64,000 bases of DNA from Palleniella muris (GTDB lineage Bacteria; Bacteroidota; Bacteroidia; Bacteroidales; Bacteroidaceae): NCBI RefSeq assembly GCF_004792655.1, contig NZ_SRZC01000006.1, forward strand, positions 62,001-126,000, given 5' to 3'. The notes under the pieces were generated by a model. It saw only the letters and a program-made list of their open reading frames with translations, did not search any database and was not told where the DNA came from. How positions within the stretch are numbered: position 1 is the stretch's first letter; each line of letters opens with the position of its first letter. Below, piece after piece: positions 1-8,748 of this stretch. A program made the position numbers and the translations under genes.

Positions 1-429
1 GCCGTTGACCTTGTCCGCCTCCACACCGAAGTTCAGCATGGTCTTGGTATTGTCCACAAGGTCAAGGTTGGAGTATGGCGTCTTTGCCGCGAAATCATTT
101 ATCTGCGCAAGGATGCCCGCCGCCTTCTCCTCGCTGCCGACAAGCGTCGTGAACGCCACAGAGGTCTGTTCCGCCTGTGCTCCGAGACTTGCGACGGCGC
201 TTATCCCTGTACCTGCAAGAGTGTATGGGTTGGTCAGGAACTGCATGCCCGGCACGGACATCAGGGAGTTCCCGAAATTGGATATTGAGAAGGCATTGCG
301 CAGGCGGACCCCGACAGAAGCCGCCTTGCGCGAGACAGTGTCCAGCTGATCGGAGGTGCGCCGCGCCACGTTGAGCACGTTGCCGCCGTCCGCCTGCAGT
401 TTTATGAGAAATTTAAGAATGTTGTCCAT
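1..429 (-). CDS. Phage tape measure protein, N-terminal part (runs off window)
   Basis: The minus strand is open from an ATG at 429 to the window edge (143 residues, no stop). It starts [16 protein letters not shown] and continues with a segment typical of the N-terminal tape measure domain of Mu-like and other contractile-tailed phages, including [17 protein letters not shown] and [16 protein letters not shown]. In the family this protein spans the tail lumen and sets tail length. It follows the chaperone frameshift pair directly and its start overlaps the end of the frameshifted extension by 17 bp, the usual order of chaperone pair then tape measure. The rest lies outside the window. Confidence 0.85.
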   Translation of the reverse strand, partial: MDNILKFLIKLQADGGNVLNVARRTSDQLDTVSRKAASVGVRLRNAFSISNFGNSLMSVPGMQFLTNPYTLAGTGISAVASLGAQAEQTSVAFTTLVGSEEKAAGILAQINDFAAKTPYSNLDLVDNTKTMLNFGVEADKVNG

Positions 430-598
430 TTGCAGCCTTCGCCTCCATTCGTCGGATGTCTATGAGATACCGGATAGTATGTGCCCACTCTTCGTCACTC
501 AGTGTGTCGGGGTCCATGTGCATGTAATACCTCAGCATGGTGTTCAGGAACAGCACGTCCCCGTCCTCCGCCCCCGGAACCTCCGCATCCGCTAAAGT
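413..598 (-). CDS. Tail assembly chaperone, -1 frameshift extension (GT-type)
   Basis: An open frame of 61 codons with no start codon of its own at its head overlaps the end of the upstream chaperone gene in the -1 frame and ends in TAA at 413-415. A heptamer A AAA AAA, in frame with the upstream gene, lies at 598-604, just before that gene's TAG at 592-594. Slipping there joins the two frames; the extension begins [15 protein letters not shown] and ends AKAANGQHS. This matches the gpG/gpGT arrangement found upstream of tape measure genes in long-tailed phages. The geometry is seen directly; that frameshifting occurs is inferred. Confidence 0.8.
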   Translation of the reverse strand, partial: TLADAEVPGAEDGDVLFLNTMLRYYMHMDPDTLSDEEWAHTIRYLIDIRRMEAKAANGQHS

Positions 599-876
599 TT
601 TTTTATCTGTGCCTCCTTTATTTTCATGACCTCCTCCAGCTTTGGGATTACAGGGAGGAAGTACTCATCATCCTCCTGTATCGCCGTGTCACCGTCAACC
701 CACAACTGGCGGAGCATCGTCTCGCTCATCTTTATAGGGTCCTTTATCACACTGAGGTAGCTCAAGTCCTTGCGTGTCGGCTTGCGCACTATGCAGCTCT
801 TGCCGCCCACTTCTATCTCAAAGATGTCCCCGTGCTTCTTCTTCCATGCGGAGACCTGTTCTTTCGTGTAAACCAT
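592..876 (-). CDS. Tail assembly chaperone (G-type)
   Basis: 94-residue protein starting MVYTKEQVSAWKKKHGDIF. A longer reading to 1026 would overlap the tail tube gene, so the ATG at 876 is preferred. It is small, acidic and lysine-rich, and lies between the tail tube and tape measure genes, the standard chaperone position. The last codons are AAA AAA CTT TAG, giving a slippery A AAA AAA run for the extended product. In the family, G and GT bind the tape measure protein and recruit tail tube subunits. I did not recognise a named domain, so the call rests on position, size and the frameshift signal. Confidence 0.75.
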   Translation of the reverse strand: MVYTKEQVSAWKKKHGDIFEIEVGGKSCIVRKPTRKDLSYLSVIKDPIKMSETMLRQLWVDGDTAIQEDDEYFLPVIPKLEEVMKIKEAQIKKL

Positions 877-922
877 TTTCAATTGCTTTTTGATTGTTGT
901 CTGAATGCCGTTCGTACAGTGT

Positions 923-1330
923 TCAGGCTGTCTTCCTGTTGGTGAAGAGGAACGGCAGCGTTTTTTCCTGGAACTTGTCGCCCTGCTTCCACTCGGTGTT
1001 GTCCTCAGTGAATTCGCAGCCGACAATCATGTCCGTCGTTATCACGTCGCCCTTTGTCGGGTTGCCGTAGGAGACGACCATGTCGAAGCTCGCGTCAAGG
1101 ATGTCTCCGCCGCAAGCCTGCCGCAAAGCCTCATACTCGGACTGCAGGAGCGTAATCTCGCCCTCGTAGCTCTTGTTGCCGCGCTGTATGCTGTGCGGCT
1201 TGTTGCCCTTTGCATGCAGCAGCTCCTTCTCCTGCTTCGCGCTGTATTTCACGCCGCGAAGCCCTGTTATGGGACGGCCCGCCAGAACGACGCTGACGTC
1301 CGCCCATTCGTATTCTCTTGTATTGAACAT
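923..1330 (-). CDS. Phage tail tube protein
   Basis: 135 residues, starting MFNTREYEWADVSVVLAGRP. The motif GLRGVKYSAKQEKE followed by GNKSYEGEITLLQSEYEAL resembles tail tube proteins of contractile-tailed Bacteroidetes phages, a small beta-rich fold that forms the inner tube. It sits 12 bp downstream of the sheath gene and upstream of the chaperone pair, the expected sheath-tube-chaperone-tape-measure order. The family call rests on these motifs and the order; the exact Pfam family is not certain. Confidence 0.75.
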   Translation of the reverse strand: MFNTREYEWADVSVVLAGRPITGLRGVKYSAKQEKELLHAKGNKPHSIQRGNKSYEGEITLLQSEYEALRQACGGDILDASFDMVVSYGNPTKGDVITTDMIVGCEFTEDNTEWKQGDKFQEKTLPFLFTNRKTA

Positions 1331-1342
1331 ATTGCTGTCTTT

Positions 1343-2536
1343 TTATGATGCCGACGTCACCAGGAATCCAAGGTCGACATCTATATAGCGCGCATAGCCG
1401 TGCGGGCGCACCTTGACCTGCACTTTGATGCGTGACGTGGCGGCAATGTCCTGCTTCTCGTCGATGTGGCACTTGCAGCCTTCACCGCTTGCGTCCGCAC
1501 TCAGCTCGCCGTTTGCGGTCATCAGCCTGTTAAGGGCATTCTCGAACGCCTGCTGCCAGCTCTTCACGACGCCCAGCGACATCGTGCCGTCGTCGTTAAG
1601 CTCTATCTCGTCGAGCAGGAAATCCAATGCTGTGTCATACACGACCCTGTACGCCTTGTCTATCACGCGCCGCATGGCAAGGTGCGCATAATCGTCCGTA
1701 ATGTCACATGCCATGCAGTCGTCTGTGAAGAAATATCCGCTCCTGCCGACATATTTGCGTGGTGTGATATACCCTTTTGAGTATATCTCCGCCACGGCGC
1801 TGCCGCTCTCATCCACTTTCCTGCCGCCGATGAACATCTCCAAAGGGAAGAGGCTGCCGTCCTTTACGCGACCGATGTTGCGGTGCACAGGCACGGAGGC
1901 TGTACGCCCCAGCAATGTGCCGACGCATGCACCCTTGCCGTCCTGCAGCGTGTCACCGATCAGCACGCATACGCGGTTATAGTCCTCCTGTGTCAAATCC
2001 TTCAGGCTCTTCGGCGAACTGTAGCTGCGCCCCTCAATAACCATGAAGAGCGGGGCATAAAGCTCTGTGGTGCTCCATTCCGCAAGCTGCTGCGCTTTGG
2101 GGAGGGCGGCGTACACATCGGCGGCAAGGCCTTCGGAACCGGCGGCACCGTCACCGACATTGGCGATGCCGATGCCGCGAAGTGCACCGTTCTGCCTTGT
2201 TATAAGGTCACGTATGAAACCCTTGCCGCTTTCGGTGTAGTCGCAGAGGGCAGCCATCGTCTCACCGGTGGAAACCGGATACAGGACAAGCCTTGTGCCG
2301 TTGCCTGCCTCGTCGTAGAACTCCCTCACATGCTTGTGCAGCGCAGCGTTGTTCCCTGCTGTCACGCCAAGGGCGGTGAGGTCATCCATGCCGCTTATGG
2401 TGTACGGCTCGTTGAGTGCCATGGTGTCCCCGACAGCCTCCGCGCCGCACACAAGGGCCATAAGCCCGTCGGGACTCTCACCGACGGTGCCCAACTGGCC
2501 GTTAAGGAATTGTATCTTTACTCTTGGAAGTTGCAT
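1343..2536 (-). CDS. Tail sheath protein (DUF2586-like)
   Basis: 397 residues starting MQLPRVKIQFLNGQLG. The layout (early GESPDGLMALVCGAEAVG, then repeated alpha/beta segments and a C-terminus rich in strands with KVQVKVRPHGYARYIDVDLGF) fits the DUF2586 family, which I take to be the contractile sheath of Bacteroidetes Mu-like phages. It makes the particle myovirus-like. It lies between the capsid and tube genes in one leftward unit with 18 bp to the capsid gene. Confidence 0.75.
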   Translation of the reverse strand: MQLPRVKIQFLNGQLGTVGESPDGLMALVCGAEAVGDTMALNEPYTISGMDDLTALGVTAGNNAALHKHVREFYDEAGNGTRLVLYPVSTGETMAALCDYTESGKGFIRDLITRQNGALRGIGIANVGDGAAGSEGLAADVYAALPKAQQLAEWSTTELYAPLFMVIEGRSYSSPKSLKDLTQEDYNRVCVLIGDTLQDGKGACVGTLLGRTASVPVHRNIGRVKDGSLFPLEMFIGGRKVDESGSAVAEIYSKGYITPRKYVGRSGYFFTDDCMACDITDDYAHLAMRRVIDKAYRVVYDTALDFLLDEIELNDDGTMSLGVVKSWQQAFENALNRLMTANGELSADASGEGCKCHIDEKQDIAATSRIKVQVKVRPHGYARYIDVDLGFLVTSAS

Positions 2537-2554
2537 GATGATTCTTTTTTTGCG

Positions 2555-3457
2555 TTAACCCGCTGCCTCTACCAGTGCAGCCACACCCTTCTTGTCATAA
2601 CGGCGGTACTTGCCGCCTGAACGCATCAGGAAGGAATAGATGTCGCCATAATACTGAGGGTTGTCCATGGAGTCGAACATCTTGACCTCGCCCTGCGCGC
2701 GGCTCACGCACTGCTCCTGCCATGCAAGGCCTGCGGCACACTCTCCTACGACAGCGTCCTTCTCCCATTCAAGGAGGGTGTTGCCGTCGGCTGCCATGCG
2801 GAGAACCTGGCTGCGCTCCATGATATGGAAGCTGAACAGCTGTCCGAGGATGCCTTTCTCCGTGTCGGCGGAGTTCTGGAACGCCCAAAGCTCTTTCTCT
2901 GAAAGGTCGGCTATAAGGTCAGAATACATCACACTGTCAAGCAGGAGGTAGCGGCCGTCCTTGGCGACATTGTCCTTGTTGAAGAGAATCATCAGTTCAA
3001 GGATGTCATCCTTCGTCACCTTCTTGCGCTTGCCGCTTGCTGTCCCGCTTGTGTGCGCGTCACGCGCCTCGCCGGAGGTCTTCACGATGTTGCCGCCGGT
3101 GAACCATTTGTAGAGAAGGTTCTGCTGCGCATTGCTCCTTAACGCCTCACGGTCGTTGGCAAGCACACTGTTGCGCTTGTCGTAGCTGAGCTCCACAGTC
3201 TCGATATGCGGAATGTATATCGGGTCTGTCGTCAGCTCGTCAAGGTCGTAGGTGAGGTCGTTGTCCGTGCACTTCGTCACATCCGCAGGCACCTTTGAGC
3301 GGTTTATCTGCACCTTCGAAGGCGCACCGGCGTTAGGGATGTGCACGGTGTGGTAGTTGACGAACGCGGAGTCATCAACACTCTTGACAGCGAATGAGTC
3401 GTCAGGATAAAAGTTCTCCTGGATGTCGCTGAGCCAGATTTCTTTGTTTAATGCCAT
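2555..3457 (-). CDS. Major capsid protein
   Basis: 300 residues starting MALNKEIWLSDIQENFYPD. It lies directly after the ClpP-like protease/scaffold gene, the usual position for the shell protein, and has the length and strand-rich composition of Mu-like major head subunits. Segments such as NYHTVHIPNAGAPSKVQI and VMYSDLIADLSEKELWAFQ resemble capsid proteins of Bacteroides Mu-like prophages. No long signal or membrane segments are present. The call rests on gene order plus similarity recalled from the family. Confidence 0.8.
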   Translation of the reverse strand: MALNKEIWLSDIQENFYPDDSFAVKSVDDSAFVNYHTVHIPNAGAPSKVQINRSKVPADVTKCTDNDLTYDLDELTTDPIYIPHIETVELSYDKRNSVLANDREALRSNAQQNLLYKWFTGGNIVKTSGEARDAHTSGTASGKRKKVTKDDILELMILFNKDNVAKDGRYLLLDSVMYSDLIADLSEKELWAFQNSADTEKGILGQLFSFHIMERSQVLRMAADGNTLLEWEKDAVVGECAAGLAWQEQCVSRAQGEVKMFDSMDNPQYYGDIYSFLMRSGGKYRRYDKKGVAALVEAAG

Positions 3458-3474
3458 TTTCTTTATGTGTTTTG

Positions 3475-4578
3475 TTAGTTCTTGTATTCAATGCCGAACT
3501 TGTCCTTGTACTTGACCGCGAAGAGCGCTGGGTTCTCGGATTTGAGCGAGGCAAGCATCCCGGCACGGTCAAGCTCGTCCCAGGACTTGCCTTCGAAGCC
3601 GCTGCCGCTGCCACGGTCTATGAAGTCTGCGGCACGGCGTGTCTCCTTGCGTGCCTGCATGCTGTTTATGAACTCTTCCGCGGCGGTGCGGTCGCTTGCC
3701 ATGAGCTTCTTCATCAAGGGGAGCTGCTCCTTGCCGATCTTGCCGTCGGCAACCGCCCGGTTGAGGAAATTGTCCGCATCCTTCTCCTGAAGCTCCGCAA
3801 TCTGAGCCTTGTATGCCTCGTTAGCTTGCCGGAGGGCTTCAGCGCCTGTCGCCTTGCTCTCCAACGATTTGATGTGCGCCACGATGGCGCCGGCATCCGC
3901 CTTGTCTGAAAAGGACGGGATTGCCCTGATGTCGTCTATTAATGCCATTTCATTGTCGTTTTTGGGCTCAAAGCAGAGCCTGTTATTGAAATAATGATAA
4001 ATCTCCTCGTCTGTCTCCGGTCTGCCTTCATCGTCCTGCATGTCGTAGACACTGTCGGCAAGCCCCATATCCAGAGCCTCGCCGGCGGTGAGCCAGTGGT
4101 CTGCACCGTCAAAGTATTTCTCAAGGACATCAGCAGGCTCCATGCCGCAGCGCCCCGCAATCATCTCCGCAAGGTCCTTCTGCAGACGTTCCATCTGGTC
4201 GGCAGTCTGGCGGAGGACGGAGGCATTGCCCCAGGTGCCGCCGCTCACACTGTGAAGCATAAGTTTCGCGTATGGGCTCATGTGGAGGGGCTTTCCGCAA
4301 AGGGCAATGATGGCGGCGATGCTTGCCGCGAGTCCGTCAACGTATATTGCAATCTCACTCTTCGACCGGCGGAGGGTGTTGTATATCGCCATGCCGCTGA
4401 ACACATCACCTCCACGGCTGTTGATGCGCACATCGATGCGCCTGTACCGCGACTGCAGGGAAAGCAGCTCGCTCACGATGCGCCCGCTCTCCACCTTGTC
4501 GCCTTCACCGATGTCTCCATACAGAAGGATGGTGGCGCGGTCCTCTTCCGGGATTATGTTAAAGAACTGTCTGGTCAT
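3475..4578 (-). CDS. ClpP-like prohead protease fused to scaffold domain
   Basis: 367 residues. Residues 1-180 form a ClpP/crotonase-fold phage protease: DVRINSRGGDVFSGMAIYNT, the nucleophile in GLAASIAA (Ser86), the histidine in MLHSVSGG (His109) and a likely Asp160 complete the triad. After an asparagine/acid-rich linker the C-terminal part (about 205-367) is helical and charged (KAQIAELQEKDADNFL), as in scaffold regions that the protease removes during head maturation. The first gene of the leftward structural unit, facing the terminase genes across a shared promoter region. Confidence 0.88.
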   Translation of the reverse strand: MTRQFFNIIPEEDRATILLYGDIGEGDKVESGRIVSELLSLQSRYRRIDVRINSRGGDVFSGMAIYNTLRRSKSEIAIYVDGLAASIAAIIALCGKPLHMSPYAKLMLHSVSGGTWGNASVLRQTADQMERLQKDLAEMIAGRCGMEPADVLEKYFDGADHWLTAGEALDMGLADSVYDMQDDEGRPETDEEIYHYFNNRLCFEPKNDNEMALIDDIRAIPSFSDKADAGAIVAHIKSLESKATGAEALRQANEAYKAQIAELQEKDADNFLNRAVADGKIGKEQLPLMKKLMASDRTAAEEFINSMQARKETRRAADFIDRGSGSGFEGKSWDELDRAGMLASLKSENPALFAVKYKDKFGIEYKN

Positions 4579-4597
4579 GTCATGCTATGTTTTGGCT

Positions 4598-4731
4598 GCA
4601 AAGTTCACTAAAAAAAACGACACTGCAAAACGCTGTTTCCGTCATGTGCTTCACCGTGGACATGTTGTATCTCACCGGGTCAAACAGAAAAACATGGTTT
4701 TGTTTTATCGCTGAATATTAGGAACTTTGCA
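4598..4731. promoter_or_regulatory. Divergent phage late promoter region
   Basis: The 173 bp between the protease (leftward) and small terminase (rightward) starts carries the same decamer GAACTTTGCA on both strands: 4722-4731 on plus and 4598-4607 on minus, each preceded by TTAG. The ACTTTG part resembles the -7 box TAnnTTTG with the first TA missing, as might be expected for activator-dependent late promoters. The symmetrical placement suggests coordinated divergent transcription of both structural blocks; this is inference from sequence only. Confidence 0.5.
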
Positions 4732-4751
4732 CTGATTTTTAGAAAAAGCAC

Positions 4752-5195
4752 ATGACAAAGACAAACATCGACAGAAAGGACATCGCCAAGTCCCTGTACC
4801 TCAACGGCAGCTTCACGCAGGAGGAGATTGCCGGGAAGGTGGGGACGACGCGGCAGACGGTGGCAAGGTGGGTGAAGGACGGTGGTTGGGAGGAACTGAA
4901 GGCATCCCGCACAATCACACCGGCACAGATACTTGCCGGGCTGAACCGCCAGATAGTGGAGATTAACAACAACATCAACGGGCGTGAGGAGGGAAAGAGG
5001 TTCGCCACAGTCGCAGAGGCGGACACGCTCGCAAAGCTCGCGTCAGCAATAAAGAAGATTGAGAATGATGCGGGCATCGCCGACATCGTCAACGTGGCGA
5101 TACGCTTCACGAACTGGCTGCGCCCGCTTGACCTTGACATGGCAAAGAGGTTCAACGACCTCCTCGACACATTCCTTAAAGAGCAGATGAGATGA
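4752..5195 (+). CDS. Small terminase / Mu gp27-like HTH protein (DUF1804-like)
   Basis: 147 residues. Residues 5-35 form a helix-turn-helix (SLYLNGSFTQEEIAGKVGTT followed by RQTVARWVKDGGW), as in terminase small subunits and DUF1804 proteins of Mu-like phages that recognise the packaging site. The rest is helical, with a lysine-rich middle. It overlaps the large terminase start by 4 bp (ATGA), a translationally coupled pair, and begins the rightward structural unit. Confidence 0.78.
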   Translation: MTKTNIDRKDIAKSLYLNGSFTQEEIAGKVGTTRQTVARWVKDGGWEELKASRTITPAQILAGLNRQIVEINNNINGREEGKRFATVAEADTLAKLASAIKKIENDAGIADIVNVAIRFTNWLRPLDLDMAKRFNDLLDTFLKEQMR

Positions 5196-6721
5196 CACAG
5201 GAAGAGAAAAAAGCCCTGCAACGCTGGGCGGAACACCACAAGGCGCTCGCCGCGGACATCCCCGTCGATGACGGGCTGTCGGCAAGGGAAATAGAGAAGA
5301 AGCGGGCGGAGCTGGAGAAGGACCCTGTGGAATGGATAAGGTACTTTTTCCCGAAATACGCAAAATATGGCTTCGCGCCGTTCCACATCCGCGCCATCAA
5401 CCGCATAACAAGGAACAGCGAGTGGTATGAGGTCCTTTCATGGAGCCGTGAGCTTGCAAAGTCCACCGTTGCGATGTTCATCATCATGTACCTTACACTG
5501 ACAAGGAAAAAGCGCTTCGTCGCACTCGCCTCCGCAACAGAGACTGCAGCGATAAGACTGCTCGCACCATACAAGCTGAATTTCGAGAACAACCCGCGCC
5601 TGAAGCAGTTCTACGGCAGCCAGGTGACATTGGGCGCATGGACGGAGAAGGACTTCACCACCCAATGCGGAGCGAAGTTCGTAGCCCTCGGTGCCGGCTC
5701 AGCCCCGCGCGGCGCCCGTAACGAGGAGGTGCGCCCGGACATAATATATATGGACGACTACGACACCGACGAGGACTGCCGCAACCCTGAGACGCTGAAA
5801 AAGAAATGGGAATGGTTCGAGGGCGCGCTTTATCCGACACGCTCCATCTCCGAGCCGACACTCGTCCTGTGGTGCGGCAACATCATAGCAAAGGACTGCT
5901 GCATAAAACGTGCCGGAGAACACGCAAGGCACTGGGACATCGTCAACATACGCGGAAAGGACGGCAAGTCGACATGGCCGCAGAAGAACACGGAGGAGCA
6001 GATTGACACCGTGCTGTCAAACATCTCGGCGCGCAGTGCGCAGGCGGAGTACTTCAACAACCCGGTGTCGGAAGGGACTGTCTTCAAGAACCTGCCGTTC
6101 GGCAAAGTCCCGCCATTGGGGAAGTTCCCATTCCTCGTGGTATATGGCGACCCGGCATATTCCGACTCACGCAAGAAGGCGAGCTCCACAAAGGCGGTCT
6201 TCCTCATCGGCAGGCTGAAAGGGGTGTACTACATAATCAAGGGCTTCCTTGCCCGTGAGCTGAACGCAGTGTTCATATCCTGGTACTTCGACCTCGTGGA
6301 CTATGTCGGAGGCAGGACAAACGTGTACTGCTACATGGAGAACAACAAGCTGCAGGACCCGTTCTTCGAGCAGGTGTTCAAGCCGCTGCTCCGTGAGGAG
6401 ATAAGGAAAAGAGGCAGGGAGCTCCATATCCGTGGCGACGAGCGCAGGAAGACGGACAAGGCGACACGTATCGAGGCGAACCTTGAACCTATTGACCGGA
6501 ACGGAGCTTGGGTGTTCAACGAGGAGGAAAGGGACAACCCGCACATGCAGGAACTCATCAGCCAATTCAGGATGTTCGAGATGCACCTTCCATACAATGC
6601 CGACGGACCTGACTGCATAGAGGGAGGAATGACCATCATCAGCCAAAAGACTGCGGAGATGCTGCCGACAGAGTTCATCACTTACCGCGAACTTAACGAA
6701 AACAACAAATACAGGATGTAA
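5192..6721 (+). CDS. Terminase large subunit (Mu gp28-like)
   Basis: 509 residues. The ATPase half shows an adenine/Walker A region SWSRELAKST at 83-92 and a Walker B-like IIYMDDYD at 184-191. The nuclease half starts with VVYGDPAYSDS near Asp320, matching the first metal-binding Asp of the RNase H-like headful nuclease. This motor packages phage DNA into the prohead. Length is normal for the Mu gp28 family. It is translationally coupled to the small subunit and sits 1 bp before the next gene. Confidence 0.9.
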   Translation: MTQEEKKALQRWAEHHKALAADIPVDDGLSAREIEKKRAELEKDPVEWIRYFFPKYAKYGFAPFHIRAINRITRNSEWYEVLSWSRELAKSTVAMFIIMYLTLTRKKRFVALASATETAAIRLLAPYKLNFENNPRLKQFYGSQVTLGAWTEKDFTTQCGAKFVALGAGSAPRGARNEEVRPDIIYMDDYDTDEDCRNPETLKKKWEWFEGALYPTRSISEPTLVLWCGNIIAKDCCIKRAGEHARHWDIVNIRGKDGKSTWPQKNTEEQIDTVLSNISARSAQAEYFNNPVSEGTVFKNLPFGKVPPLGKFPFLVVYGDPAYSDSRKKASSTKAVFLIGRLKGVYYIIKGFLARELNAVFISWYFDLVDYVGGRTNVYCYMENNKLQDPFFEQVFKPLLREEIRKRGRELHIRGDERRKTDKATRIEANLEPIDRNGAWVFNEEERDNPHMQELISQFRMFEMHLPYNADGPDCIEGGMTIISQKTAEMLPTEFITYRELNENNKYRM

Positions 6722-6722
6722 C

Positions 6723-7163
6723 ATGGACAATTTCATCGAAACAACCGACTACGACGCGACAATACACCGCGAGATACTTGACGCGCTGCTGCGCAAGGAT
6801 GCGCCGACCTACGACCCGCAGATAGTGGAAATCTGCGAGGACCGCGCCGTCGCCGAGATGCGCTCTTACCTTAACAAGAGCTATGACTGTGACAGGATAT
6901 TCGCCGCCACAGGCACAGAGCGCCACCCGCTCATACTCATGTTCGCCATCGACATCACCGTCTACCACATCTTCTGCCAGCACAACCCTTACAAGATGGC
7001 GAAAATACGTCAGGACCGCTACGACCGCGCGATAGAGTGGCTGAAGGGCATCATGAAGGGCGACATCACAATTGACGGGGCGCCGATGCTGGAGGACGAT
7101 GCCAAAGCGGACAACTCGCCATGGCAGATTCTCGCAGACACCTTGAGGCCGGCTTTCAGATGA
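6723..7163 (+). CDS. Mu gp36-like protein (DUF1320)
   Basis: 146 residues starting MDNFIETTDYDATIHREIL, with AVAEMRSYLNKSYDCDRIF and MFAIDITVYHIFC, the conserved body of the DUF1320/gp36 family found in Mu-like phages, thought to be a head-tail connector-type component. It follows the terminase gene by 1 bp. Here it precedes the portal gene, a different order from phage Mu, where gp36 lies after the capsid genes. Function is inferred from family membership. Confidence 0.75.
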   Translation: MDNFIETTDYDATIHREILDALLRKDAPTYDPQIVEICEDRAVAEMRSYLNKSYDCDRIFAATGTERHPLILMFAIDITVYHIFCQHNPYKMAKIRQDRYDRAIEWLKGIMKGDITIDGAPMLEDDAKADNSPWQILADTLRPAFR

Positions 7164-7198
7164 GCAGGACAGCACGCTGTCATTCCGCAAAACAAACG

Positions 7199-7274
7199 GT
7201 GCCCTTTCACCATGCGAAGCGTTATCTTTCACCATATAAAGCGTTACGCTTTGCAGCATAAAGTGACACCTTTT
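7199..7274. repeat. Degenerate 22-bp tandem repeat array (copy A, in prophage)
   Basis: Three consecutive 22-bp units (7199-7220, 7221-7242, 7243-7264) and a partial fourth begin GT and share CTTT near the middle left and AAAGY or GAAGC at the end. Unit starts are exactly 22 bp apart. The units match the arrays at 30748, 39825 and 50757. This array lies between the gp36-like and portal genes of the prophage, the only sizeable gap in that operon. Confidence 0.75.
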
Positions 7275-7318
7275 ATTTCGTCATCCAAAAGTCTTTGACT
7301 AACAAGCATATACAGACA

Positions 7319-8665
7319 ATGAAAAAGAAAAGCAAGAAGCTCTCGGAAGAGAGGCACATAAAGCAGGGAGGGATGCGCACGCAGCAGGGTGAGCGTATGC
7401 CCGACATCGTCCTGCAGATGCCGGAGATTTTCCTCTTCGACATGAACGCGTACATGAACGCCGTCACACAGGCGAAAAGCATAGACTACTCATGCCGCAC
7501 AAGGCTCTACGACATGTATGAGTCGGCAATGCTTGACCTTCATCTCTCAGGGGTGCTCGACAAACGTCTCAGGGGTGTCACACGGCTGCCGATACAGTTC
7601 GTGCGCGACGGCGTGCCTGACGAGACAGTGAACTCACAGCTCCGCTCGCCATGGTTCAAGAGACTGTGCAAAGACCTCATCATGTCTGAGTTCTGGGGAT
7701 TCACGCTCGTGCAGTTCTACCTTGACGACGACGGAAGCATACAGTATGACCTCATAGACCGGAAGCATTATGACCCGGTGCGCAAGAGAATCCTCAAGTT
7801 CCAGAACGACCAGGACGGCATCCCTGCCGGGGAGTTCCCGGACATGATGTTCGTAGGCTCGGAAAGAGGGCTGGGAATATTCGCGGAACTGATGCCGGCT
7901 GTCCTTTACAAACGCGGGAACATGGCGGACTGGGCGCAGTTCTGCAACATCTTCGGCATGCCGATACGAGAGTACACATACGATGCCGGGGACGAAATGG
8001 CACGACGCAGGCTCCTTGCCGACGCAAGAAGCCAGGGCACGAATGCGGTGTACATCCACCCGAAGGACTCCGACCTCACGCTCATTGAATCGGGGAACAA
8101 GACAGGCTCGTCAGACCTCTACAAGACTTTCGCCGACTACTGGGACAGCAAGATTTCCATACGCGTGCTTGGCAATACCCTTACGACAGATGCCAGAGAT
8201 ACAGGAACACAGGCTCTGGGGACAGTGCACAAGGAAGAGGAGGACGACATGAAGGCGGACGACCGCAACTTTATCCTTGATGTGCTCAACTATGACATGA
8301 GACCAATCTTTGCGGACCTCGGCTTCAACGTTGACGGCGGAGAGTTCGTCTATATCGAAAAAGAGAAAATGGACCCGGCACAACGGCTGGAAATAGTGCA
8401 AGGGCTGAAAAACATGGGGCTGCCGATGGATGATGACTGGCTGTACGAGACCTTCAGCATCGAGAAGCCGAAGGACTACGACCGGCAGAAAGCCATGGCG
8501 GAGGAACGCAAGGATATGCTCCGCAAGGCTCTTGAAGACAACGGCAATGAGAACGGGACGGAAGGGAAAGACCATTTGAACACCAATCGGACGCCGTTCA
8601 AAAACATCCTGAGCCGTTTTTTCGGAGTCGCCCCGCAGCAACACGGGGCGGACACCGAATTCTGA
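7319..8665 (+). CDS. Portal protein (Mu gp29-like, DUF935)
   Basis: About 448 residues from the ATG at 7319; an in-frame TTG at 7295 would add eight residues. The DUF935 family signature is visible: LSGVLDKRLRGVTRLPIQF, LIMSEFWGFTLVQFYLDDDG, ADWAQFCNIFGMPIREYTYD and NTLTTDARDTGTQALGTVHK. Portal proteins form the dodecameric ring through which DNA enters the head. The C-terminal 60 residues are charged and variable, as is usual. The next gene continues in the -1 frame across its stop codon. Confidence 0.9.
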   Translation: MKKKSKKLSEERHIKQGGMRTQQGERMPDIVLQMPEIFLFDMNAYMNAVTQAKSIDYSCRTRLYDMYESAMLDLHLSGVLDKRLRGVTRLPIQFVRDGVPDETVNSQLRSPWFKRLCKDLIMSEFWGFTLVQFYLDDDGSIQYDLIDRKHYDPVRKRILKFQNDQDGIPAGEFPDMMFVGSERGLGIFAELMPAVLYKRGNMADWAQFCNIFGMPIREYTYDAGDEMARRRLLADARSQGTNAVYIHPKDSDLTLIESGNKTGSSDLYKTFADYWDSKISIRVLGNTLTTDARDTGTQALGTVHKEEEDDMKADDRNFILDVLNYDMRPIFADLGFNVDGGEFVYIEKEKMDPAQRLEIVQGLKNMGLPMDDDWLYETFSIEKPKDYDRQKAMAEERKDMLRKALEDNGNENGTEGKDHLNTNRTPFKNILSRFFGVAPQQHGADTEF

Positions 8666-8748
8666 TTGACACGCTCTACTATGGCGATGGCAATGATGCA
8701 CGGTTCCAAAACTCCGCACCGCTGCGCTTCGACGGCAATATCCTGAAA

